A stretch of 64,000 nt of DNA. It comes from Bolinopsis microptera (Eukaryota > Ctenophora > Tentaculata > Lobata > Bolinopsidae). The DNA is taken from positions 1,977,911 through 2,041,910 of the forward strand of contig NC_087075.1 in the NCBI RefSeq assembly GCF_026151205.1, in the 5' to 3' direction. The notes beneath the pieces were generated by a model. That model saw only the letters and a list, made by a program, of their open reading frames with translations, had not been told where the DNA came from and made no database searches. Numbering within the stretch: the first letter of the stretch is position 1; each line of letters begins with the position of its first letter. Shown in pieces: positions 22,990-32,044 of this stretch. The position numbers and the translations under genes were made by a program.

Positions 22990-24424
22990 AACTGGGGGTC
23001 CTTTCCGAAATGAAACTTAAGTTCTTACTTAGTTTAAGTAATCGCCAAGTAAAATCATGTTTGTCCTTACCGAAACACTACTTAAGTAAAGTGCAGCGTT
23101 TCCGAAACTTTTACTTAAAGTGTTTACGAAACGCGTCAAAGTTACAAATTTACACGTGCAAGTAACAAATGCGCGCCTAAAATGCGCGCAAAAACTCTGA
23201 TGACGTAATTAATTCGTCATGCAATTGCTTGTTGGTGCGATCACGTGCTTGTTGGTGTGCCATGGATTTTGTTATCATGAATATAACCATGTTGAGTTGA
23301 ATTTGATATCGCAATTTGAATTTGATAATCAATAAATGTTAATTTTATGAGTTCTAATATTCACTATTGAAATTCGAATCTGCACTGTGATTAAATCTGA
23401 ATCTCCCTAATTTGTTTCCTCGTAGTGTTACCATGAGTGTGGCCGGCAAACAAAGAGCACGCTCGTTTACTTCTGAAGAGAAGACTTTACTGTTGCAACT
23501 TGCTAATGCTGAGAAAGCTTATTTGAAAGGTCGCTTCGGGCCAACTATAACAAAGAAAGGGAAACAAGGAAAATGGAAACATATTGCTCAAGAAATTAAC
23601 GGGATGAATGGATACGGAGATAGAACCATGGGGACGATTGTCTGAAAAAATACGATAATATGGTCAATGAACTTAAGAAACAAGAAAGAGACCGTATAAA
23701 ATATAGAAAGGCTACCGGAGGTGGGCCAGCCAGAAAGACTCAGGCTCTCTTGGAAGCCGAAACTGCATGCTTGTACGGTTTGCAATTCAAACCAAAAATT
23801 AGTTGCGATATCATTGCTGCATGCGTTGTATTTCATAATTACTGCCGTAATAGGAGAATTCGTGATCCAGAAATTTTGCCACACATTCTTCAAGATATGA
23901 GAGAAGAGCAAGCTGAACAATCCCGGCGGGCTGCCCCTCCAAGGCAGCCGAACGAGGCGGAAGAAATCAGAAAAGGAATTAATGTACGGAATAATATTGT
24001 TAATGATTACTTTTCTTGATAAATGATAACTTTAAAATCCTTTTTAGAACCTAAACTGTGTATGATTCGCCTCTCCAAACAAATCTAAAGAAAATCCTTT
24101 TATGAACACTGAATTATTGTTCAAATTGTTCAATTCAATCAACTTGCAATGAAATTTGGGATATTAAGTAAAAACTTACAATTCTAAGGTTGGTCTGAAC
24201 CAAACTTAAAAAAATTAGCAAAAAATGAAAAATTGGAAGCAACTTAAGCAAAAAATAGCTCTTAAGTTGAAACTAAGCAAAAATCGAAGTAAAAACTTAA
24301 TTCAAAAATTTTGCTTGAAAATTTGCTAACTTTGTTACTTAAGTTGGTTTTCGGAACGGATTTTAGCAAAAAAGGGAAAACTAAGCAATATTTACTACTA
24401 AGTTTCATTTCGGAAAGGACCCCC
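22990..24424 (+). mobile_element. PIF/Harbinger transposon, internally deleted
   Basis: Ends are inverted repeats of about 25 bp, GGGGTCCTTTCCGAAATGAA at the left and its complement at the right. The flanking trinucleotide CTG is duplicated, matching the CWG target preference known for PIF/Harbinger. Inside are a Myb/SANT-like protein and only the last part of a Harbinger transposase. It sits inside the Penelope-like RT between motifs 4 and 5, and excision with one CTG would restore that frame, so it is younger than the RT. Mobilisation would need a transposase from elsewhere. Confidence 0.85.
23433..24019 (+). pseudogene. Harbinger Myb-like protein joined to transposase C-terminus
   Basis: The first part (ATG 23433, stop 23645) reads ARSFTSEEKTLLLQLANAEK and KGKQGKWKHIAQEINGMNG, a Myb/SANT-like DNA-binding domain. 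A 1-nt shift near 23628 leads into KKYDNMVNELKKQERDRIKY and TGGGPARK. The frame then runs into KISCDIIAACVVFHNYCRN and RNNIVNDYFS, typical of the very end of Harbinger DDE transposases. The catalytic DDE region is missing, so an internal deletion has fused the two genes of the element. Confidence 0.75.
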
Positions 24425-25481
24425 TGGCTACTAGAATTCCCTGCCATGGGAATGCCTTTCGTTTGCCTTAAAATCTGATCCCCAAAACAAACAAAAGTGT
24501 TAAACAGAATAAATGTAATAGCTGTTTTGAGTTTATCAGCAGAAAAACATAAGTATCCGTTATATTCCTTTTTAGAGAAGAAATTGTTGTTCTTATACAG
24601 AGAAACACAAATAAATTTATTCGTATTACTAAAGAGGAGATCTATTAGCTCGAAAAGCAGTGACTGTACAACCTGAAGGTCTAGATTGGTATACAGAGTG
24701 GTAAAGTCGTATACCTGCATATTAAAAATCTCTAGTCTAGGCAGCCTTTCCAGGAACTGTTTAGAGCTGTTAATGCTCCAGTCGCAGTTAATTCCAGTAT
24801 TGTTGTAGATAGAGTTGCAGTATTTGGAAAAGTATTCTTTTAAAACTTTTAAAGCTTTGTTGACTACAACTGATATCTGCTTAGTGTTACATTTACTGGC
24901 CCAGCTATAAATCTAGACTTATAAGGATTCTTGTGAAGTTTAGGAATCCAAAAGATTCTCGGTAGACAAAGGTTGTCCTCAGAAACACGAATATTAAAGT
25001 TATCTTTAATGAAGTTCACATGTTCCTGAATAATATCATCCATAAGTAGAATTTCCACGACACTCTAGAGAAGTGAGATCGTAGCCAAGTTCGTTGAGAA
25101 GGGTTAAAAGATAAAACTTCTTGCAGACAAAAACATAATTATTTGAAGCTTTATCTACGGAGCAAATAATAAAAGAAGAAGAAAGACTGTCGAGATAAGA
25201 TTTAACATCATCCCTTTGTAGAATGGAATTGTAGGGAGTGAAGTTATTAGGGGAGGAGGAGAGGAAGTAATGGCGATTGGTGAAGATCCGGGAGACCTCA
25301 TCTTTCCAATCCTGGAATTCCAAACATGAAAGTCCATGTTTGGTGTATGTCCCCTTAAAGTGGTCATGGACAAAGGAGGATTTGCCGGCTTTAACCGAAG
25401 CACGGTGTCCATTCATGCGTTCATTAAGGCGCTGTTCTGTGAGCCCAACATATTGAAGTTCAAGCAGTTATGAGAGAGAGC

Positions 25482-26113
25482 TTTTTTTTTTTTTTTTAAT
25501 TTTTTTAGAGAGGCTGGGCCATGATAGCCCACGAGAGGATAGCATTGAGATGCTCTGCCTACCTCTGGGGTGTGGCAACCTTGGGGAAGGTTGCCGGTGA
25601 GATCAGAGTGATTGGTGGAGGGTGGTGTAGGATGTTATATGAGTCAAAATGATACGCTTAAATGCCAGCTGGGTTTGGAAAAGTAAAACGAGACGAGACA
25701 GCATATGAGATAATACTTTAAGTCACCCCGGTCTGATCCAACTCTTCCAGCACAATTAAGCGTTTGGTGCGGTTTGTGAAATTGACAATTGTGGTGATGT
25801 GTTGGTTGTCGAATATGTCATTGACAGAGAGGTAGTAGTCCTGGAAATATTGACCTCTAATTTGGGCAATAGCCGGACACTGTCCAAGGAAGTGTGAGAC
25901 AGTTTCCTCTCCGTCCCCGCACATAGGACAAGCACTGGTGTTTGATTTGCAAATGGTGTGAAGGTGTTTATTTAGGCCGCAGTGACCCGTGATGAGGTGA
26001 ACTGCAGTTCTGTAATCTTGTCTGTTGTTGCTGAGTGTAGTGTTGAGGTTTTTGATGATTTTGGCATGCTTGTGGCCGAGTGTCAGTTTGGTGTGTCTGG
26101 GACCGTCAGTTAA
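25482..26113 (-). mobile_element. LINE 3' fragment with poly(A) tail and target duplication
   Basis: On the minus strand a frame from about 26110 to 25718 reads LGHKHAKIIKNLNT, LITGHCGLNKHLHTI, C-x2-C, ETVSHFLGQCPAI and a tail ending LDQTGVT. This is the RNase H/zinc C-terminus of Jockey/R1-like LINEs. The 3' end is a T-run on the plus strand at 25482-25498, a poly(A) tail on the minus strand. Both sides carry gagagagagctt, a target-site duplication, and the sequence at 22085-22105 shows the unoccupied site once. The copy is 5'-truncated. Confidence 0.85.
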
Positions 26114-26243
26114 GAGAGAGAGCTTGTAACCATGGATTGTTCTGTTAGTGTTCAGTTAGTGTAGTTGCAATTCTTCCCAGCTTTGTTTGGATGTTTTACT
26201 GTTTGAAAAGTTGTGCAATGTGTTATAAATATACTGACTATCT

Positions 26244-26836
26244 ACGGGTGTACGTCTGTCAGAAGAATGATGCAGCTGTCAGAATGAATTTCTTATCAAA
26301 GATCAAATTACTTTGTTAGAAACTTGATTTTGGGCATATTAAACAGGTTTGCATATACTAAAAACACAAATAAACACATTCTTTTATGTATCGGTTGTTT
26401 CTGATGTTTTTGATCAACTTTTTTTGAATGCAGAATATCATCATTCTGACAGCCGCCATACCATCATTCTGACAGCCGTTTGAATTTTCTGTTTTAATTT
26501 GTTAACACATGTTTATTGAGGGTTTTTTAGGGTATGAATGCATTCTTTTAGAGTTGTTTGATATACCAGTACCAGGTCTTATAGGGATAACTTTAACAAC
26601 AAGATCACAAAACTGCCTCATATTTATGCAATGTCAAAATTTGAAAGTGTATTTCCAAATATTTCAGTAATAAATCATTTTTAGCCTTTCTTTCAGTGAT
26701 GGAAGTGTTTATTTGTGTTTTTAGTATATGCAAACCTGTTTAATATGCCCAAAATAAAGTTTCTAACAACGTAATTTGATTTTTGATAAAAACTTCATTC
26801 TGACAGCCGCATCATTCTGACAGCCTTACACCCGTA
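26244..26836. mobile_element. MITE with about 130-bp inverted ends
   Basis: The left end CGGGTGTACGTCTGTCAGAA and the right end, complementary to CGGGTGTAAGGCTGTCAGAA, are bordered by TA on both sides. The homology continues inward for about 130 bp, including caggtttgcatatactaaaa on the left and its complement on the right. No protein is encoded. Related ends lie at 21331 and 21526-21880. Confidence 0.8.
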
Positions 26837-27007
26837 ATATCAAATTTCAGGTTTAAAATCGAATTTACAGTGAATTAATTTTTCTAAAAGACTTTATATT
26901 TCAAAACATTCAAGTTTATTCGTTTCTATTTATAGTAATTATTCATATTAGTTATTTATTGATGCATTTATTGATTATTTGATGTTTTATTTGAATTATT
27001 TTAGGTA

Positions 27008-27443
27008 TCAATTTTTTCCGTTCACCCTTTTGAAAAAAGGCAATAGTGAAAGGTTACGAATGGACGTTTTTGCAGAAAAACGTGGATTTTGGAGATAGCG
27101 GTAGGCAGGTCTGAATATGTTGTCATCTGTCCTTCCGTCCGTTACCATGACAACCAGCGCGCAGTGCAGCGCGCGAGGATTGCTTGCGGAGATGTGATGT
27201 ATAGATAGCCTGTGGTCAATGAATGCGCGGCGCGACTGTGTTTCAATGTATATAACGGTGTAATGTATAGTATTAGGTTATAAGCGGGCCAAGCCCGATT
27301 TGTACTTGGCATGCGTAGTATAGTGTACTGACGTGCATCAATATTATTATTATGAAGTGAGCTGATTGGAGCTTATATTTATAGTTATAGTGAACGGAAA
27401 TCTTGCGTCCGCCAAAACGAAACAACGGGCGCAATTCTTGTTA
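27008..27443. repeat. Dispersed repeat, copy 2
   Basis: This is the partner of 522-948, same orientation, with the shared hairpin at its start and gggcgcaattcttgtta at its end. From 27443 to 28290 no gene or repeat was recognised. Confidence 0.7.
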
Positions 27444-28292
27444 GATTTTAAATTTATTGCCGGGAGTTTGTGAATTATTTATTTGTTTGCATGTTGACAT
27501 GTTATTACTTAATAATTTCGTTTTGAGTTGAGATGATATAAATATACTAATTTTGTGATGACACTTTATTTTATTTTGTAAGATTATTTGTTGTTTTCTG
27601 GGATTTCATATTAATTTACAATTTTCGTTTAATTGAAATATTGTTTCTTTTGTAATATGACAAGAAATGGCATGGTTGCAAAAGATGTAAATAACCATTC
27701 TAAAATAACAATCCATTTGTTTGTTCAATGTATACAAACAGCAACATTAGTATTGATGGTACGTATTGACTTTGTTACCACATTTACAGTTCACAATTCA
27801 CATTGATGCAGGATGCTTTGCTCACATTTTTAATTGTTCCCACTGCCAATTTACAGTGCACATAACAATTCCAGTAGAATATATCTTTGAGTTAAAACTA
27901 TGTTTAAAGTTTTTCTCATAGCTTTATTAAATTGGTGGTCATTTTGAATAAGCTTGATTTGATATAAATAGAGTCAATACCATCGCCTCGGTATCTTACT
28001 CAAAGAACATGTAATTTATTCACCTTTACTGAAAGGTATCGGCCAAGTTCGCCGACACGGTTCCACAAATCTTGAACATCTCTCAACTTACGAGACAATG
28101 GGAACGTTGATGAACAGTTTTACTATACACCTCCAATATCAGAATATTCATGAAGTACTGATGAAAACTGGCCATGTGTCACTCATCACTGCTACTTTAC
28201 CATAATTTCCTTCTAAATTCATACAACTGCAAAGCTCTTAACAATATCTCCCTAATTGCTAAACTGAGCAGGAGTTGTGAAGTTGGAGTGAG

Positions 28293-29957
28293 ATGAGAGA
28301 GATCATTCACATTCAAGTGGGACAGTGTGGAAACCAGATAGGAACCCAGTTCTGGGAGAGTATTAGCAAGGTATGTTAATGTTAACATGGTTAACATGGT
28401 TAACATGGTTAACATGGTTAACATGGTTAACATGGTTAACATGGTTAACATGGTTAACATGGTTAATATGGTTAACATGGTGAACATTGTGAACATGGTT
28501 AATATGGTTGACATAGTGAACATTGTTAACATGGTTAACATGGTTGACATGGTTAATATGGTTAACATGGTTAACATGGTTAATATGGTTAACATGGTGA
28601 ACATTGTGAACATGGTTAATATGGTTGACATAGTGAACATTGTTAACATGGTTAACATGGTTGACATGGTTAATATGGTTAATATAATAGTTAATATTGT
28701 TAACATGGTTAACATGGTTAACATGGTTAACATGGTAAATATTGTTAACATGGTTAACATGGTTAGCATGGTAAACATAGTTAAGATGGTTAACATTGCT
28801 AACATGGCTAACCCTGAAACCTGGTGTTTCGGACAGTGCGCGCAGTTGCGTTGACATTAACAACGTAATATCAAATCGAACGATTCAGTTCAGCCACCCA
28901 TATTATACAAACTCTTGAGATAAGAGTGAGAGCGTAAACAGAATATTTCCCGGAATCAGCACAATGAACGGAACAGGATGCTGTTGGAATTTCAATTATT
29001 CATCTTCCACCCGTAGTCCCTAGAGCGGTCATGTGTCCATAAATAACATGAATAGGTAATATAACATGAATCAAGGATCTAAAATCTTCAACTTTAGATC
29101 TCTTCTCTCTCGGATCTCCTTCTTGTTGAACCATTGCACGATTTCCCTTACCGTATATTTTCAGGAGCACGGTATAGACAAGGACGGACAGCATGACGGT
29201 GTTAATGACGTCATGCTAAACCGAGCTGATGTTTACTGGAACAGAGCTTCTCAGGGCAGGTCCGCATTTGTAGAGCTAGCAAATAATATTAACCCATGAA
29301 TTATTTACTCTACTGGCCCCAAACAATAGTTTTCTAATCAACATCTCCCCTTATTACTGCAGGTTTGTACCCCGGTCAGTTATAGTAGATCTGGAGCCGG
29401 GTACGATAGAAGCAGTTAAGGGCAGTGAGTGGGGCAGGATCTTTAATCCCTCCAACTATATACATGGAGCAAGTGGAGCAGGGAACAACTGGGCCAAGGG
29501 TCACTACACAGAAGGAGCTGAGATCAGGTATCTCATCACATTATCTCATCACAGGTATCTCATCACATTTAACATAGTTAAACCTTATTACAATAATACA
29601 AATCTATTACATTTATTGAGAAAATATTTTAAACGGGCATATCCTGTCCAAATCCAGGATGCACTACATGAAGAATTCGTTGTAACTTTGTTTGAAAAGC
29701 ATTAATAGTTAACATATTTATAACATTTTTAACATATCTATAAAATTTATCTATCTGGAGTTCTCTATTTTAACTGGTCTCATTCTAGGATCAACATGCT
29801 CGTTTATGTCACGTTTTGTTAAGTCTCATAATCTGGCAGGTTATCCGCAAAACATAATTCAGATATTGGACGTAGTTAGACAAGAAGCTGAAAGATCAGA
29901 TTGTCTGCAAGGGTTCCAGTTTGTTCATTCTATTGGAGGCGGCACAGGCTCAGGTAT
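28293..29957 (+). CDS. Beta-tubulin, N-terminal exons
   Basis: Exon 28293-28370 encodes [20 protein letters not shown] and on to a donor. Exon 29165-29259 encodes [17 protein letters not shown]. Exon 29363-29527 encodes [14 protein letters not shown] and [15 protein letters not shown] fourth piece ending near 29957 contains [10 protein letters not shown] and GGGTGSG, the GTP phosphate loop. The first three join in phase. The junction to the fourth does not resolve in frame with the visible splice sites. After GGGTGSG a poly-G run follows and no further tubulin is seen before the LINE at 30.7 kb. The divergent sequence and missing two thirds suggest a broken gene or paralog. See 20320-21149 for the non-overlapping C-terminal part. 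Confidence 0.75.
28378..28812. repeat. 9-bp minisatellite (GTTAACATG)n in tubulin intron 1
   Basis: The array starts within ten bases of the splice donor of exon 1 and runs for about 430 bp, with variants such as gttaatatg, gtgaacatt and gttgacata. A larger unit of about 110 bp repeats twice within it. All long open frames here on both strands are artefacts of the 9-bp period. Confidence 0.95.
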
Positions 29958-29977
29958 AATGCTCCTCATTTTACAGG

Positions 29978-30010
29978 GGGGGGGGGGGGGGGGGGGGGTG
30001 GGGGGGGGGG
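29978..30010. repeat. Poly-G run
   Basis: About 32 G with one T, placed directly after the GTP-binding exon of the tubulin fragment. It is either a G-quadruplex-type tract or an assembly artefact. The region 30010-30600 holds no recognisable gene. Confidence 0.9.
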
Positions 30011-30781
30011 GTTTAGTGGTTTTTAATAAGTTTTATTATGGTTAAAAAGGACCTATTGAATATTGACTATTGATGATGAAGATACAGCTTTTTTTCTTCT
30101 TTTAACAGGTAAGCTGGGACATGAATGACATGTGGTAGAAGTTGTGGTACAACATGTGCTTCACTAGTCACATTTTATAACTTCTCATCAAACCTAGTAA
30201 ACAATCCCTTAAATGATCTTAATCTGCACCATTCACGATCCCTCACCTTTTTTTATTGCATGACGCATGCCATGTACTGCAAAGCTCTCCGGCCTGGTTT
30301 TCTGGTAAGAAAAATATTCATATATTCAGATCTGCTGTACTAGGAGAAGAGACCTGATTCTTTCACTGACCACTTGGCTGGCCCAAATTTTCTAGTAACG
30401 ATGAATATTCAAACCTACAGATGAGACCTGATTCTTTCACAAATCATTAGGCTGCCCCAACTCACCAGCTTAATCATGCATTAGTTATCAGCTTATCTAA
30501 GAACCTCGTAAGAGGCATCAGGTCAAAGGCGGTTGCAAGGCGATGGGTACACGTGACACACAAAGATCACCTCGGTCCTTTTCTTGTAGATCAGTACACT
30601 ATTTAAGGGTTAGGGTCAGGATTTTCTTTTGCACGCTCTCAGTTTTAATACTTTCAACACTACTATATAACAAATAATTTGAGGTATCGAATTATTACAA
30701 AGCAGTTGTTTAGTTTTTTTAAGAACTGACAATTTGTCATTTTGTCTTTCGGTCCTTGATCTTTGTAGCAGGGTGTTTAAC

Positions 30782-32044
30782 ATGGAAAAGATGGAGTTGG
30801 ACCTGAAAAAGATGGAGGAACAATTGGAAAAGATAAACTGCACTTCACTGAAGTTTAAAGGTAAGAAAGATGATAAAGATAATAAGATTAAGATAACTAT
30901 TGAATCCGCGGCTAGTGGGGACCTTTTAGGTTCATTTTCCAAACCAGACATGCTTGTCGTTATCCAGGATATTTACACTTTCTCCAAAAATGCTCTTCAA
31001 CTAACAAAAACTGTTCTAGGAACAAAACAAGCCACAACTTCTACCAAACAGGAATCACCAGATTTCAAAGAAATTATAAAGACACAGCTCAAAGAGGTAC
31101 TAGCAGAAGTACTCCCTACAATACTACCCAATTTATTGACTTCAGTGGTGGCAACACTACCCAAAGAAAAGAAGACTCAAGAAGAAACGAAGCTCGCAGA
31201 AAAACACATTCTCACAGTGGAGAAAAAGACTGGGAGTTCTGAAGAACCCATTACAAAGGAGGATGAAAAGGAAATGAAAGGTTCCCTTAAAGTCAACCCA
31301 GTGAAGAACTATACAGTGTCCGGAAATACTGCAACTTTCAAGTTTGTGACCAGGGATCAACTTCAGAAAGCTGAGACAGTATTTAAATCTCAAGATAAAT
31401 ACAAAGTATCATCAAAATCCGAACCAGGAAAGAAGTTGGACCCCAAATTGTCTATTCGGAATATTCCCTCTGACATCACAAACAAGGAGACATTGCTAGA
31501 GAAACTTTTGGAAAAGAATGAAATACTGAAGTCCTCTCCTGGAAAAGACGATGCAGTAAAAGTGGTTTTCTTCGATGAGATTGAGAAATCGGCTGTCATC
31601 CGTGTCACTGCAGCAATGCGTGAGTTAATCAGACAAAACAGAGACTATATACACATTGACCTCAGGGAACACCATGTCACAGACCGAATTCATGTCATTC
31701 AATGTTATCATTGCCAGGAATTTGGTCACATGGCCAATTCCATGTACTGTAAAGCCAAAGATAAAGACCCAACATGTTTCTTCTGTGCAGGAAGCCACAA
31801 GTCGAAAGATTGTAATAACAAGAGTGAAAATAATGTAAAAAAGATAAAGTGCTCTAACTGCGCCAAAAGTAGTAAACACTCGGAGAAGAACTCAGCAAAG
31901 ACCCATAAAGCCTCTGATAACCTATGTCCCTCATATGTAAGAGAACGGACTGGAATAATGAATAGGACAGCAGGATGTGAGAATGCAAAAAACTGGTACA
32001 TACAGAAGACAAAGGAGACCAAACTACGCCTAGGAAGAGTTTAA
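30782..32044 (+). CDS. LINE ORF1, gag-like RNA-binding protein
   Basis: From the ATG at 30782 the protein has 420 residues. The N-terminal half is Lys/Glu-rich, beginning MEKMELDLKKMEEQLEK, likely a coiled coil. The middle (FKFVTRDQLQKAETVFKSQ to IRNIPSDITNKETLLEKLL) looks like paired RRM-like domains of Jockey/CR1 ORF1 proteins. The C-terminus has zinc knuckles: CYHCQEFGHMANSMYC, CFFCAGSHKSKDC and a third C-x2-C set. Such proteins bind the element RNA. It overlaps ORF2 by a few bases in the -1 frame. Confidence 0.8.
   Translation: MEKMELDLKKMEEQLEKINCTSLKFKGKKDDKDNKIKITIESAASGDLLGSFSKPDMLVVIQDIYTFSKNALQLTKTVLGTKQATTSTKQESPDFKEIIKTQLKEVLAEVLPTILPNLLTSVVATLPKEKKTQEETKLAEKHILTVEKKTGSSEEPITKEDEKEMKGSLKVNPVKNYTVSGNTATFKFVTRDQLQKAETVFKSQDKYKVSSKSEPGKKLDPKLSIRNIPSDITNKETLLEKLLEKNEILKSSPGKDDAVKVVFFDEIEKSAVIRVTAAMRELIRQNRDYIHIDLREHHVTDRIHVIQCYHCQEFGHMANSMYCKAKDKDPTCFFCAGSHKSKDCNNKSENNVKKIKCSNCAKSSKHSEKNSAKTHKASDNLCPSYVRERTGIMNRTAGCENAKNWYIQKTKETKLRLGRV

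Larger units (their letters stand above)
22430..26150 (-). mobile_element. Penelope-like element with N-terminal GIY-YIG, interrupted twice
   Basis: Minus strand. At about 25455-25370 a GIY-YIG nuclease core reads QYVGLTEQRLNERMNGH. RT parts follow: LPRIFWIPKLHKNPYKSRFI (24900-24980), VYDFTTLYTNL (24680-24715), RQTKGIPMAGN (24440-24475), then after a Harbinger insertion CRYVDDF (22873-22900) and VNYLDINISMN. YVDDF is the catalytic motif. The order nuclease before RT is the permuted order described for the Naiad/Chlamys group of Penelope-like elements; canonical members have GIY-YIG at the C-terminus. Frameshifts near 25050 and stops near 24730-24860 show the copy is dead. A LINE tail interrupts the upstream part at 25482-26113. 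Confidence 0.7.

Noticed and set aside
28197-28863. Long frames of Met-Leu-Thr, Asn-His-Val and Val-Asn-Met repeats
   Set aside because: All three arise from the 9-bp GTTAACATG repeat in a tubulin intron; any period divisible by 3 gives open frames.
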